A stretch of 64,000 nt of DNA from Cellulomonas terrae (lineage in GTDB: Bacteria; Actinomycetota; Actinomycetes; Actinomycetales; Cellulomonadaceae), in assembly GCF_007990265.1 (NCBI RefSeq), contig NZ_BJWH01000012.1, positions 59,421-123,420 on the forward strand, given 5' to 3'. Under the pieces are notes generated by a model. The model was given only the letters and a program-made list of their open reading frames with translations, was not told the DNA's origin and searched no databases. This document shows, one piece after another, positions 51,418 to 61,527 of the stretch. A program made the position numbers and the translations under genes. The stretch's first letter is position 1. Each line of letters opens with the position of its first letter.

Positions 51418-52580
51418 CAGGCGCTCCGCTCCATCGCGGCGACGTCCTCGTAGGCGCGTCGCAGCACGTCCGCCTCGGCGGGCGTCGGACCGTGCCCGGT
51501 GACGTGCGCCAGGAAGTCCGCGGCGACGTCCAGCGGGTCGTGCGCCGAGGTCACGGCCGCCGCGCGCGAGGACTGCGCCGACTGTGCCGCGCGGTGGTGC
51601 ACGACGAGCGCGTGCGGGAACCGCTGCTTGACGCGGCGGTACAGGTCCTCCGGACGGTGCGTGTCCGTGACGGTCACCCGGGTCCACGCGTCGGTGTGCG
51701 GCTCGCCCGCGGCCCCGAGCAGCTCCTCGAGCGTGCCCGTGACGTCGGCGAGCCGGCGCGGCACCGGTGCGGCGACGAGCGACGTCCGCACCTGACCGCC
51801 GGACAGGTCCACCAGGACCGTCGACTTGGTGTGGTGCTGCTCGGAGAACGAGTAGGCGAGCGGTGACCCGCTGTAGCGCAGGACCGTGCCGTCGACCCCC
51901 GACACCGTCTGCGGACCGTGCAGGTGGCCGAGCGCCACGTAGTCCGCCCCGGCGAACACCCCGGCGGGGACCTGGTCCACGCCGCCGACGCGGATGTCGC
52001 GCTCGGAGTCCGTCGGGGCGCCACCGATGACGAACGCGTGCGCGGCCACCACCGAGCGCGGCCGGGCGGGCCCCTGGCGTCCTGCGAGGTCGTCGCGGAT
52101 CCGCCGCATCGCCGCGGCCGCCACGGCCTGGTGCGACCGGGCCAGCGGCTCGGGACCGTCGGCCAGCTCGACGCGCGCGAAGTCGGGGTCGAGGTACGGG
52201 ATGCCGTACACCAGCACGTCACCCTCGTCGTCGGGGAGCACGACGGGCTCCGCGAGACCGGCGACCCGCGTGCGCAGCCGGACCCGGTCCCGCATCAGGG
52301 CCGACCCGAAGCCCAGCCGCGTCGCGGAGTCGTGGTTGCCGGACGTGACCACGACGGTGGTGTGCTCCGCCAGCCGGGCGAGGGTCTCCGACAGCAGCGT
52401 CACGGCCTCGACGGGCGGGATCGCGCGGTCGTACACGTCCCCGGCGACGACCACGGCGTCGACCTGCTCGGCGCGCACGACGTCGACCAGGTGGTCCAGG
52501 TACGCCGCCTGGTGGTCGATCAGGTCGACCCCGTGCAGCGACCGGCCCAGGTGCCAGTCCGACGTGTGCAACAACCGCAT
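51417..52580 (-). CDS. sbcD: SbcD exonuclease subunit
   Basis: A 387-residue metallophosphoesterase of the Mre11/SbcD type. Metal-binding motifs: TSDWHLG (D8, H10), VVVAGDVYDRA, TSGNHDSA and the later GHLHGP. Together with SbcC it cuts hairpins and removes protein-blocked ends. It precedes sbcC in the same minus-strand unit, with which it overlaps. Confidence 0.93.
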   Translation of the reverse strand: MRLLHTSDWHLGRSLHGVDLIDHQAAYLDHLVDVVRAEQVDAVVVAGDVYDRAIPPVEAVTLLSETLARLAEHTTVVVTSGNHDSATRLGFGSALMRDRVRLRTRVAGLAEPVVLPDDEGDVLVYGIPYLDPDFARVELADGPEPLARSHQAVAAAAMRRIRDDLAGRQGPARPRSVVAAHAFVIGGAPTDSERDIRVGGVDQVPAGVFAGADYVALGHLHGPQTVSGVDGTVLRYSGSPLAYSFSEQHHTKSTVLVDLSGGQVRTSLVAAPVPRRLADVTGTLEELLGAAGEPHTDAWTRVTVTDTHRPEDLYRRVKQRFPHALVVHHRAAQSAQSSRAAAVTSAHDPLDVAADFLAHVTGHGPTPAEADVLRRAYEDVAAMERSA

Positions 52581-52635
52581 GCGGCGAACGTAGACCAGCC
52601 CACCGACACACCCGCCGACCTGCCCCGGGGTGGCG

Positions 52636-52965
52636 TCAGACGGTCGCGGCGGGCACCTCGCTCGACAGGCCGACCATGTCCAGCATGTCCCGGAGCACGC
52701 GGTGCGGGTCCAGGAGGGTCACGGGGATCTGCTCCGCGGACGCGGCGAGGTGCAGCTGCAGGACGAACGCGATGCCCGACGAGTCGATGAACGTCGCCAG
52801 CGTGGAGTCGATGACCACCGGGAGCCCGTTGACGAGCGCGACGCCCATGCACGCCCCGGCCTCGTCGCGCAGCGCCGCGTCGATCTCCCCGACGAGGCTG
52901 ATGACGGTCTTCGTGTCCTGGGCGTCGACCCGGATGGTCCCCGCAGCGGGCGCGCGATCGATCAC
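52636..52965 (-). CDS. STAS-domain anti-sigma factor antagonist
   Basis: A 109-residue STAS protein with the phospho-acceptor motif in FIDSSGIAF (D61, S62, S63, G64). Such proteins bind anti-sigma kinases in their dephosphorylated form and free a SigB/SigF-type sigma factor. No anti-sigma kinase, phosphatase or sigma factor gene is adjacent, so the partner is elsewhere. The GTG start is 150 bases from the divergent F420-dependent enzyme gene. Confidence 0.85.
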   Translation of the reverse strand: MIDRAPAAGTIRVDAQDTKTVISLVGEIDAALRDEAGACMGVALVNGLPVVIDSTLATFIDSSGIAFVLQLHLAASAEQIPVTLLDPHRVLRDMLDMVGLSSEVPAATV

Positions 52966-53115
52966 GTCGAACTCTCCTCAGCTCTCGCCCCCGTGACCGG
53001 ATCTGCCTCCCGGCGGGTCGACGCTACCGCTCCTGGCGGCGGGGCACCTACGACATCGAAGAACGGATGTGCCGCTCCGGAGGTTCCCGCGCAGGGGCCG
53101 GGCTAGCCTCGTCCG

Positions 53116-53508
53116 ATGGCCCACACCGAGCTCCCCGCCAGCCACGCCGACCTGCTGGAGCGCCCCCTGTTCGCCCATCTCGCCACGGTCGCACCGGACG
53201 GCTCGCCGCACAGCAGCGTCATGTGGTTCGTGTGGGACGGCGAGGTCCTGCGGTTCACGCACACGTCGACCCGCCAGAAGTTCAAGAACCTCCAGAACGA
53301 GCCGCGCGTCGCGATCTCGATCCACGACCCCGAGAACCCGTACCGCTCGCTCGAGGTCCGCGGTGCGGTCGTCGAGACAGTTCCAGACGACGAGGTCGCG
53401 AGCTTCTACAAGTCGCTCCAGACGCGCTACGGCCAGGACTACGAGATCACCGACGCCCCGAAGCGCGTGATCCTGACGGTCCGGCCGACCACGTTCGTCA
53501 CGAAGTAG
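53116..53508 (+). CDS. PPOX-class F420-dependent oxidoreductase
   Basis: A 130-residue split-barrel FMN/F420-binding protein: LLERPLFAHLATVAPDGSPHSSVMWFVWDG, then STRQKFKNLQNEPRVAISI. The family uses F420 to reduce biliverdin-like or other compounds; the substrate here is unknown. The ATG is clear and the gene is convergent with the YbaK gene (11 bases between stops). Confidence 0.87.
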   Translation: MAHTELPASHADLLERPLFAHLATVAPDGSPHSSVMWFVWDGEVLRFTHTSTRQKFKNLQNEPRVAISIHDPENPYRSLEVRGAVVETVPDDEVASFYKSLQTRYGQDYEITDAPKRVILTVRPTTFVTK

Positions 53509-53519
53509 CGGCGCCGGCG

Positions 53520-54014
53520 TCAGCCCTCGGGCTCGGTCACGTCCGCGACCGTCGCGTCCAGCGCGCGCACCAGGTCGGCACCGTCGACGGTCGCCGCGAC
53601 GCCGTGCGCGCCGCCGCCGATCGACACCTGCCGGGTCCGGATGCGCGAGTCCGCGACGACGGGCCATTCCACGAGCGACCCGAACGGCGTGATCGTGCCC
53701 CGCTCGTAGCCGGTGACGTCCTTCGCGGTCGCCGCGTCGGGCATCGAGAGGCGTGACACCCCGAGCAGGGCGCGTAGCTTCGGCCACGAGATGGTCCGGT
53801 CGCCGGGCACCAGGACGAACAGGAAGTCGTCGTCGCCGCGGCGCACCACGATCGTCTTGACGATGCCGGCGGGGTCGATCCCCCGCGCCTCGGCGGCCTC
53901 CGCCAACGATCCGACCCGCCCGTGCCGGGTGACGTGGAACGTGACGCCCGACGTCTCGAGCCCGGAGAGCGCGCGACGCTCCCCCTCGGTCGGTGCAGCG
54001 GCTGCGTCAGTCAT
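53520..54014 (-). CDS. YbaK/EbsC-type aminoacyl-tRNA deacylase
   Basis: A 164-residue protein of the YbaK/ProX superfamily, which removes mischarged amino acids (for example Cys from tRNA-Pro). The motif GIDPAGIVKTIVVRRGDDDFLFVLVPGD contains the conserved Lys (K53), followed by LRALLGVSRLSMPD and ERGTITPFG. Several subgroups exist, so the cognate tRNA is not certain. The ATG at 54014 was chosen; longer frames run through the divergent kinase gene. Confidence 0.85.
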   Translation of the reverse strand: MTDAAAAPTEGERRALSGLETSGVTFHVTRHGRVGSLAEAAEARGIDPAGIVKTIVVRRGDDDFLFVLVPGDRTISWPKLRALLGVSRLSMPDAATAKDVTGYERGTITPFGSLVEWPVVADSRIRTRQVSIGGGAHGVAATVDGADLVRALDATVADVTEPEG

Positions 54015-54107
54015 CCGGTCACTGTAGGACGGGTCGGGGCACCGGGCGCCCCTGAGCCGCGCCGCGGCATGCTGGACTCTGCCCCACCCACGAGAGGAAG
54101 GACGTGC

Positions 54108-55169
54108 ATGGCCGAGGACCACACCCTGCGGCTCGCGTCGGTCGCCCTCGGCACGCCCGTCTCCGACCCGCAGCCCCTCGGCGGATCGACCCGGTCGCTC
54201 GTGCTGCGCTGCCGGACGCCGTCGGGCCCGGTGGTCGTCAAGCGCTACCCCGACGGGTCGTCGGCCGCGTTCGCCCGTGAGGTCGCCGGGCTGGCCGCGC
54301 TCGACCACACCCCCGAGCTCCTCGCGGTCGACCGCGTGCACGGGCTGATCGTGATGAGCGACCTGGGCACCGGTCCGACGCTCGCGGACCTGCTCCTCGG
54401 CGGCGACCGCGAGGCCGCGTGGGCGGGTGCGCTCGAGTGGGTCGGGGCGCTGGCGGACACCCTCGGGCGGTCGCGGGGCGCGACGTTCGAGGTCGACCTC
54501 GCGGCCGACGAGCCCTCCGCCGCTGCACGCACCGGGGCTCGGATGCTCCTCGACGACGTCCTCGGCGTGCCCGCCGACGCCGCGCTCGACGCCGAGCTCG
54601 ACCTGATCGCGACCCTCGACCACCGCGACCCCGCGTCGGACGTGGTCTCCCCCACCGACACCTGCCCGGACAACGCGCTCCGCACCGCCGACGGCTGGCG
54701 CTTCGTCGACCTGGAGGGCGCGACCGTCCACCACGCCGCGTACGACGCCGCCTACGCCGCGATGCCGTTCTCGACGTGCTGGTGCGTCTTCGACCCGCCG
54801 CCGGGCTTCACCGACCAGCTGCTCGACCGCTTCACGACGACGCTCGGCACCCACCTGCCCGACCTCGTGCGCGAGCCGGGCTGGACGCGGTCGGTCGACC
54901 TGGCGTCGGCGGCCTGGATCCTCGCGATGACCGGCTGGCTCCTGTTCGGCGCCGACGAGGACCGCCCCCGCGTCGGCCCGCCCGGGGTGCCGTCCCCGTC
55001 CTATCGGCAGCTGCTGACCTCGCGCTGGCGCTGGGGAGCGGTCCGGGTCCGGTCCACGGTGCCCGTGGTCGCCGGGCTGCTCGGGGCCGCCGCGGCGTGG
55101 GCAGACGACGAGTGGGGCGCGTCCGCCGCGCCCGTCGGGCCGTACCGCGCGTTCGCCCACGACGAATGA
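54108..55169 (+). CDS. APH-fold phosphotransferase-like protein
   Basis: A 353-residue kinase-fold protein. Nucleotide-binding Lys is in VVVKRYPDG and an early hinge in LIVMSDLG; the catalytic loop, normally HGDxxxxN, is altered to SPTDTCPDNAL, and DFG-like DLEGA follows (FVDLEGATVHH). The catalytic loop has thus lost the His-Gly, though Asp and Asn remain in TDTCPDN. It may phosphorylate a small molecule or be a pseudokinase. The ATG follows GAGAGGAAGGA. HrpA starts 40 bases downstream. Confidence 0.7.
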   Translation: MAEDHTLRLASVALGTPVSDPQPLGGSTRSLVLRCRTPSGPVVVKRYPDGSSAAFAREVAGLAALDHTPELLAVDRVHGLIVMSDLGTGPTLADLLLGGDREAAWAGALEWVGALADTLGRSRGATFEVDLAADEPSAAARTGARMLLDDVLGVPADAALDAELDLIATLDHRDPASDVVSPTDTCPDNALRTADGWRFVDLEGATVHHAAYDAAYAAMPFSTCWCVFDPPPGFTDQLLDRFTTTLGTHLPDLVREPGWTRSVDLASAAWILAMTGWLLFGADEDRPRVGPPGVPSPSYRQLLTSRWRWGAVRVRSTVPVVAGLLGAAAAWADDEWGASAAPVGPYRAFAHDE

Positions 55170-55209
55170 AGGAGCGGTCCGCCGCCCGCACCTGGGAGAC
55201 TGGGACGTC

Positions 55210-58200
55210 GTGAGCACGCCGCCCCCCTCCCCCGTCGACCCGCCCGGGTCCGGTGCGGGGCGACCCCCGAGACGCCGCGGGCGGGGGCGTCGCAGGCCGA
55301 CGGCTGCGGAGCGACCGGCGAACGCCGACGGATCGACACCACCGACCACCCCGACGTCGGCACCGGCCTCGTCCGACCAGGGTCCGTCGGACGAACGACG
55401 GGGCCAGCGACCGTCCGGCAGGCGATCTTCCGACCAGCGTTCCCCGGGCCGACGCTCCTCGGGTCGCGACGATCCCGCCCGCGCGGCCGCCCGCCGCGCC
55501 CGTGCGGCGGAGATCCGCCAGGCCGTCGACCTCCCGCCGATCGTCTACCCGGAGCAGCTGCCGGTCAGCGCGCGGCGGTCGGAGATCAGCGACGCGCTGC
55601 GCGACCACCAGGTCGTCGTGGTCGCGGGTGAGACCGGCTCGGGCAAGACGACGCAGATCCCGAAGATCGCCCTCGAGCTCGGGCGCGGGCGCGCGGGCCA
55701 GATCGGCCACACGCAGCCCCGCCGGATCGCGGCCCGCAGCGTCGCGGAGCGGATCAACGAGGAGCTCGTCGGCGATGCGCCGCTCGGCGGGATCGTCGGG
55801 TACCAGGTCCGGTTCACCGACGAGTCGAGCGAGTCGACGCTGGTCAAGGTGATGACCGACGGCATCCTGCTCGCGCAGATCCAGCGCGACCCGATGCTCT
55901 GGGCCTACGACACGCTCATCATCGACGAGGCGCACGAGCGGTCGCTCAACATCGACTTCATCCTCGGCTACCTCACGCGGCTGCTCCCGCAGCGGCCGGA
56001 CCTCAAGGTCGTCATCACGTCGGCGACCATCGACTCGGACCGGTTCGCCCGGCACTTCGCGGACGCCGACGGGGTCGCCGCCCCGGTCGTGGAGGTCACC
56101 GGCCGCACCTACCCGGTGGAGATCCGCTACCGGAGACTGTCGCCGGACGTCGAGGAGGGCGCGCCGGTCAAGAAGCGGGGTGCCGAGGACCGCGACCCGA
56201 TGACCGCGATCTGCGAGGCGGTCGACGAGCTGAGCGCGGAGGGCCCCGGCGACATCCTCGTGTTCCTCTCGGGCGAGCGCGAGATCCGCGACGCCGAGGA
56301 CGCCCTGCGCTCCTCGCTCGGTGTCCGGGTCAGCGACCCGCGCAGCCCGGGTGCGGTCGAGCTGCTCCCCCTGTACAGCCGGCTGTCCGCCGCCGAGCAG
56401 CACCGCGTGTTCGAGCGGCACCAGAACCGGCGCGTCGTGCTGTCCACCAACGTCGCCGAGACGTCGCTGACCGTGCCGGGCATCCGGTACGTGATCGACC
56501 CCGGCACCGCACGCATCTCGCGGTACTCCAAGGCGACCAAGGTGCAGCGGCTGCCGATCGAGCCCATCTCGCAGGCGTCGGCCAACCAGCGGTCCGGCCG
56601 GTGCGGGCGCGTCGCGGACGGCATCGCGATCCGGCTGTACTCGCAGGACGACTTCGACTCTCGGCCTCTGTACACCGAGCCCGAGATCCTTCGTACATCG
56701 CTCGCATCGGTCATCCTGCAGATGATCGCCGTGGGTGTGGCGACCACACCGGAGGACATCGGCGAGTTCCCGTTCGTCGACCCGCCCGACACCCGCGCCG
56801 TCCGCGACGGCGTCCAGCTCCTCACCGAGCTCGGTGCGCTGGGCGACGGCCGGCTGACCGACACGGGCCGCGCTCTGGCGCAGCTGCCGATGGACCCGCG
56901 GCTCGCCCGGATGATCGTCGAGGGCGGGCGCCGGTCGGTGGCCCGCGAGGTCATGATCATCGCCGCCGCCCTCTCGATCCAGGACCCGCGCGAGCGGCCG
57001 GTCGAGGAGCGCGAGAAGGCCGACCTGGCGCACTCCCGGTTCACGGACCCGACCTCCGACCTGCTCACCTACCTGAACCTCTGGCACTACCTGCGCGACC
57101 AGCAGCGCGACCTGTCCGGGTCGGCGTTCCGGCGGATGTGCCGGTCTGAGCACCTCAACTACCTGCGCATCCGCGAGTGGCAGGACGTCGTCACGCAGCT
57201 GCGTGAGCTGGCCAAGCCGCTGGGCATCGTCGTCAACGCGCCGCGGTCGGCGCAGGAGACCGACGGGCTGCAGCTCGAGTGGGACGGCGACCGCATCCAC
57301 GTCGCGATCCTGGCCGGCCTGCTGTCGCAGATCGGCATGCAGGAGGCGACCGAGGTCTCGACGCGGGGCAAGGCGCCCGGCCGGCCGGACCGGCGCGGTC
57401 GCAACGAGTACCTCGGCGCCCGCGGTGCACGGTTCGCGATCTTCCCGGGGTCCGGCCTCGCCCGGAAGCCACCCGCCTGGGTCATGGCCGCCGAGCTCGT
57501 CGAGACGTCCCGTCTGTGGGGTCGCGACGTCGCGCGCATCCAGCCGGAGTGGGCGGAGGAAGTGGGCGCTCACCTGGTGAAACGCACGTACTCGGAGCCC
57601 GCGTGGTCCACCAGGCAGGGCGCCGCGACGGCGTTCGAGAAGGTGCTGCTCTACGGCGTCCCGATCGTCAACGGGCGTCGCGTCCTCTACGCGAAGGTCG
57701 ACCCCGAGCACGCCCGCGAGCTGTTCGTCCGGCACGCGCTCGTGCAGGGCGAGTGGACCACCCACCACGCGTTCTTCCACGAGAACCGGCGGCTGCTGGC
57801 GGAGGCGGAGGGCCTGGAGGCACGAGCCCGGCGTCGTGACCTGGTGGTCGACGACGACACGCTCTTCGCGTTCTACGACGAGCGCGTCCCGGACGACGTC
57901 GTGTCCAGCCGGCACTTCGACCAGTGGTGGAAGTCCGCCCGCCGCGAGCACCCCGACCTGCTCACGTTCACGCGTGAGCTGCTGGTCGGCGAGGCCGGGG
58001 CGATCGACGAGTCGGCGTTCCCGTCGCGCTGGCCGCAGGGCGACCTGCGCCTCCCGCTCACGTACCAGTTCGAGCCTGGTACAGAAGCCGATGGCGTGAC
58101 TGTACACATCCCGATCTCGACGCTCGCGCGGCTCACCCCCGACGGTTTCGGCTGGATGGTGCCCGGCCTGCGCGAGGAGCTGGTGACCGCCACGATCCGC

Positions 58201-59487
58201 TCGCTGCCGAAGCCCGTACGCGTCCAGCTCGTCCCCGCCCCCGACGTCGCCCGCGGCGTCGACGCCTGGATGACCGAGCACACCGCCGACTGGGAGGACA
58301 CCGTCCGCGCCGGCGACGCCGCCCCGTCGTTCCGCGAGGTCTTCCGACGAGCGGTGCGCGAGCTGCGCGACGTGGACGTGCCCGACGAGGCGTTCGACGA
58401 CGACCGTCTGCCGCCGCACCTGCGGATGACGTTCCGGGTCGTCGGCGACCGTGGGGGAGTGGTGGACGAGGGCAAGGACCTTCTCGTCCTGCAGCGACGG
58501 CTCGCCGCCCAGACCCAGCAGGCGGTCGACGACGCCGTCCGGACCGCGGTGCGCGCGGCGATGGAAGAGGCTCGCAAGACTGCGCCCGCCGCGCCGGCCG
58601 CCCCGACGCCGCCGCCCCCACCTGCACTGGACGTCGAGCGCTCCGGCCTCACCACCTGGCCCGCCGACCTGCCCGAGCTCCCCGAGGTCGTCGAGGTGGG
58701 CCGGGTCCGCGCGTTCCCCTCGCTGGTCGAGGAGAAGCAGTCCGTCGCCGTCCGCGCGCTCGCCGACGAGGCAGCCGTGCCGGAGGCGTCCCGGCACGGG
58801 CTGCGCCGGCTGCTGCTGCTCGACGTCGGCCTGGCCACGGGTCGCATCACGACACGGTGGACCGGGACGCAGGCGCTCACCCTGGCGGCGAGCCCGTACC
58901 CGAGCACGGACTCCCTGGTCAGGGACGTGCAGCTCGCCGCGATCGAGTCCCTGATGACCGTGCCTGCGTCGCAGGTCCGCACGGCGGAGGCCTACCGGGA
59001 CCTTCGCTCCACCGTCCGGGACCGCCTCGAGGACTCCGTGTTCTCGGTCGTCACGGACCTCGTCGCGGTCCTCACCGCCTGGCGGGAGCTCGATGCGGAG
59101 ATCCGCGGCCGGTCGAGCCTCGCCCTGCTCGCCACCGCCCAGGACGTCCGCTCCCAGGCCGCCCGCCTCGTGCACGACGGGTTCGTCAGCGAGACCGGCG
59201 CCGACCGCCTCCCGCACCTGGCCCGCTACCTGCGCGCCGCCCGGCACCGCCTGGTCAAGGCCGCCGACAACCCGCAGCGCGACGCAGACCTCGCGTGGCA
59301 GGTGCAGGACGTCGAGGCGCTGTACGACGACGCCGTCGCGAAGCACCCCGGGGACCCCGAGATCAGGGCGGTGCGCTGGATGCTGGAGGAGCTTCGCGTC
59401 AGCCTCTTCGCCCAGCAGCTGGGCACGCCGGTCCCGGTGTCGACCACGCGCATCAAGAAGGCCCTGACCTCACCCGCTCGGATCTAG
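55210..59487 (+). CDS. hrpA: ATP-dependent RNA helicase HrpA
   Basis: A 1425-residue DEAH-box helicase. The first ~110 residues are a Pro/Ser/Arg-rich extension not usual for HrpA. The motor follows with Walker A GETGSGKT (residues 140-147), DEAH (239-242), SAT (SATIDSDRFARHF) and a QRSGRCGRV motif VI. The HA2/OB region and the long DUF3418 C-terminus then match HrpA. Bacterial HrpA unwinds mRNA and rescues stalled ribosomes. The GTG start is preferred; no closer start has better support. Confidence 0.93.
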   Translation: MSTPPPSPVDPPGSGAGRPPRRRGRGRRRPTAAERPANADGSTPPTTPTSAPASSDQGPSDERRGQRPSGRRSSDQRSPGRRSSGRDDPARAAARRARAAEIRQAVDLPPIVYPEQLPVSARRSEISDALRDHQVVVVAGETGSGKTTQIPKIALELGRGRAGQIGHTQPRRIAARSVAERINEELVGDAPLGGIVGYQVRFTDESSESTLVKVMTDGILLAQIQRDPMLWAYDTLIIDEAHERSLNIDFILGYLTRLLPQRPDLKVVITSATIDSDRFARHFADADGVAAPVVEVTGRTYPVEIRYRRLSPDVEEGAPVKKRGAEDRDPMTAICEAVDELSAEGPGDILVFLSGEREIRDAEDALRSSLGVRVSDPRSPGAVELLPLYSRLSAAEQHRVFERHQNRRVVLSTNVAETSLTVPGIRYVIDPGTARISRYSKATKVQRLPIEPISQASANQRSGRCGRVADGIAIRLYSQDDFDSRPLYTEPEILRTSLASVILQMIAVGVATTPEDIGEFPFVDPPDTRAVRDGVQLLTELGALGDGRLTDTGRALAQLPMDPRLARMIVEGGRRSVAREVMIIAAALSIQDPRERPVEEREKADLAHSRFTDPTSDLLTYLNLWHYLRDQQRDLSGSAFRRMCRSEHLNYLRIREWQDVVTQLRELAKPLGIVVNAPRSAQETDGLQLEWDGDRIHVAILAGLLSQIGMQEATEVSTRGKAPGRPDRRGRNEYLGARGARFAIFPGSGLARKPPAWVMAAELVETSRLWGRDVARIQPEWAEEVGAHLVKRTYSEPAWSTRQGAATAFEKVLLYGVPIVNGRRVLYAKVDPEHARELFVRHALVQGEWTTHHAFFHENRRLLAEAEGLEARARRRDLVVDDDTLFAFYDERVPDDVVSSRHFDQWWKSARREHPDLLTFTRELLVGEAGAIDESAFPSRWPQGDLRLPLTYQFEPGTEADGVTVHIPISTLARLTPDGFGWMVPGLREELVTATIRSLPKPVRVQLVPAPDVARGVDAWMTEHTADWEDTVRAGDAAPSFREVFRRAVRELRDVDVPDEAFDDDRLPPHLRMTFRVVGDRGGVVDEGKDLLVLQRRLAAQTQQAVDDAVRTAVRAAMEEARKTAPAAPAAPTPPPPPALDVERSGLTTWPADLPELPEVVEVGRVRAFPSLVEEKQSVAVRALADEAAVPEASRHGLRRLLLLDVGLATGRITTRWTGTQALTLAASPYPSTDSLVRDVQLAAIESLMTVPASQVRTAEAYRDLRSTVRDRLEDSVFSVVTDLVAVLTAWRELDAEIRGRSSLALLATAQDVRSQAARLVHDGFVSETGADRLPHLARYLRAARHRLVKAADNPQRDADLAWQVQDVEALYDDAVAKHPGDPEIRAVRWMLEELRVSLFAQQLGTPVPVSTTRIKKALTSPARI

Positions 59488-59574
59488 CACAACCGGTGCC
59501 CGATATGTGACAGTCGACAGGACGACCGCCGACGGGGCACGGCGTCGCGTCGGCGCATCGACGGGGGGCAGGGC

Positions 59575-61509
59575 ATGCGCGAGCGTCTGGCCGCGCTGGT
59601 GAAGCAGGTGTGTGTCGCGGGCGACCGCCGACAGGGTCTCGACGCCGACCTCCGGACGCGTCTGGACGACGTCCTCGCGGTCCTGCGCGACGAGCACGCC
59701 GACCCGGGCTCCTCGCACGACGACCCCCTGACCGGGCTCGCGGACGTGTTCGGCCTGGACGAGCAGGACGCCGAGCTGCTGACCATCGCCGCGGCCCCGG
59801 ACCTCGACGCGAACCTCGCGCTCGCGTTCGGTCTGCTGCGCGGCGGCCCGTCACCCGCGCGCGCCACCGTCGGCCTCGCCCTGGAGCTCGCGTCGCTGCC
59901 GACGCTGTCCGGCGCCGGGCCCACCTACCTGGGTCCCACGGCACCCACGCGTCGGCACGGGCTGCTGGAGGTGGCCCCCGCACCCGCGCTGTGGCTGAGC
60001 CGCGAGCTGTGGGTGCCGGACCGCGTCCTGGCCCACCTGGTCGGCGTCGACGAGCCCGACCCGCTGCTCACGCCGGCGCTCGTCCTGCCCGTGCCGGTGG
60101 ACCGCCTGGACGTCGACGGCCTCCTCGCCGCAGCGGTCACGGCGGGCGAGCCCCTGGTCTGGATCCGCTCACCGCTCGGGTCCGGCGGGCTGTCGCTCGC
60201 CGCCGCCGCGCTGTCCGCGGCCGGCATCGGGTGCCTCGCTCTCGACCTGGCTCGCGTGGCGCCCGCTGCGGACCTGCGGCAGGTGCTGGCGGTGACCGCG
60301 CGGGAGGCCGCGCTGCAGGGCGCCGGGCTGGTGCTCGTGCACGCGGAGCGGCTCGCGGAGGACGACCCGGCCACCCTGTTCACCGCCCTGGCCGAGTCGG
60401 TCGTACCCGTCCTGGCCGTCGGTGACCGACCCTGGCAGCCGCTCTGGCTGGGGTACCACCCGCTCGTGCTCGAGGCCCCCGCGGTGACGACCGAGGACCG
60501 TGCGCTGGTGTGGGACCGGGAGCTGGGTGCCGGGATCGCCGACCACCGGCTGGCCACGTTCCGGCTCGCGCCCGAGGTCATCGCCGACGCCGCCCGGTAC
60601 GCCACGACGCTCGCCGACGTGACCGGGACGGAGATCTCCGCGGACTCCGCCCGTGCCGCCGCGCGGCGCGTGGGCGGCTCGATCACGTCCGGCCCCGCGC
60701 TCGTCCCGACGCGCCCCCCGACGTTCGCCGACCTGGTGCTGCCCGACCACGTGTCCCGCCCGCTGCACCGGTTCGTGTCCTGGGCGGCGCACCGCGACGA
60801 GGTCCTCGCGGACGGTCGCCTGGTCGACGTCGGTGGCAAGGGGACCGGCATCGCCGCGCTGTTCAGCGGCAGCCCCGGCACCGGCAAGACGCTCGCCGCG
60901 CACGTCGTTGCCGCCGAGCTGGGGCTCGACCTGTTCCGGGTGGACCTGGCGTCGATCGTCGACAAGTACATCGGTGAGACGGAGAAGAACCTCGAACGGG
61001 TCTTCCACGAGGCGGAGAGCCTCAACGTCCTGCTCTTCTTCGACGAGGCGGACGCCCTGTTCGGGAAGCGCTCGGACGTGAAGGACGCGCACGACCGGTA
61101 CGCCAACCAGGAGGTCGCGTACCTGCTGCAGCGCATGGAGAGCTTCGACGGGATCACCGTCCTGGCCACCAACCTGCGCGGCAACCTGGACCCCGCGTTC
61201 AGCCGGCGGATGAGCTTCATCGTGCACTTCCCCGACCCGGACGTGCCGACGCGGCAGCGCCTCTGGGAGCGGCACCTCGCACGCGTCACCACCGACCCGG
61301 CGGACCCCGTGCAGGTGGCGCACCTCTCGCAGGAGATCGAGCTCGCGGGCGGCGACATCCGCAACATCGTGCTCGCCGCCGCGTACGACGCCGTGGCGGC
61401 CGGCGAGCTGGTCGGCATGCGGCACGTCCTCGCGGCGACCGTCGCGGAGCACCACAAGCTCGGTCGTCGCGTCCCTGAGCACGCGTTCGTGCCCGAGGTC
61501 GCGCAGTGA
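59575..61509 (+). CDS. AAA+ ATPase of contractile injection system (Afp15-like)
   Basis: A 644-residue AAA+ protein. The N-terminal ~380 residues form an alpha-helical regulatory domain with a degenerate P-loop-like SPLGSGGLSL. The C-terminal ATPase is intact: Walker A GSPGTGKT near residue 435, then KYIGETEKNLERVFHEAE, Walker B LLFFDEADALFGKR and sensor ATNLRGNLDPAFSRR. The GSPGTGKT and KYIGETEKNL features match the ATPases encoded in extracellular contractile injection loci (Afp15/PVC15), which are needed for particle assembly. It is followed 18 bases later by a DUF4157 (eCIS_core) gene, the usual companion, which supports the assignment. Confidence 0.8.
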   Translation: MRERLAALVKQVCVAGDRRQGLDADLRTRLDDVLAVLRDEHADPGSSHDDPLTGLADVFGLDEQDAELLTIAAAPDLDANLALAFGLLRGGPSPARATVGLALELASLPTLSGAGPTYLGPTAPTRRHGLLEVAPAPALWLSRELWVPDRVLAHLVGVDEPDPLLTPALVLPVPVDRLDVDGLLAAAVTAGEPLVWIRSPLGSGGLSLAAAALSAAGIGCLALDLARVAPAADLRQVLAVTAREAALQGAGLVLVHAERLAEDDPATLFTALAESVVPVLAVGDRPWQPLWLGYHPLVLEAPAVTTEDRALVWDRELGAGIADHRLATFRLAPEVIADAARYATTLADVTGTEISADSARAAARRVGGSITSGPALVPTRPPTFADLVLPDHVSRPLHRFVSWAAHRDEVLADGRLVDVGGKGTGIAALFSGSPGTGKTLAAHVVAAELGLDLFRVDLASIVDKYIGETEKNLERVFHEAESLNVLLFFDEADALFGKRSDVKDAHDRYANQEVAYLLQRMESFDGITVLATNLRGNLDPAFSRRMSFIVHFPDPDVPTRQRLWERHLARVTTDPADPVQVAHLSQEIELAGGDIRNIVLAAAYDAVAAGELVGMRHVLAATVAEHHKLGRRVPEHAFVPEVAQ

Positions 61510-61527
61510 CACGGAAGGAGGCCGGCC

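Noticed and set aside
54832..59346. A very long open frame antisense to hrpA (about 1500 codons)
   Set aside because: It mirrors the GC-rich codon bias of hrpA, its translation is low-complexity Arg/Val/Asp-rich and shows no domain, whereas the plus strand encodes a complete HrpA.
59527..59555. A terminator after hrpA (8-bp stem, 13-base loop)
   Set aside because: The stem is short and the loop long for a terminator; it may be chance in GC-rich sequence.
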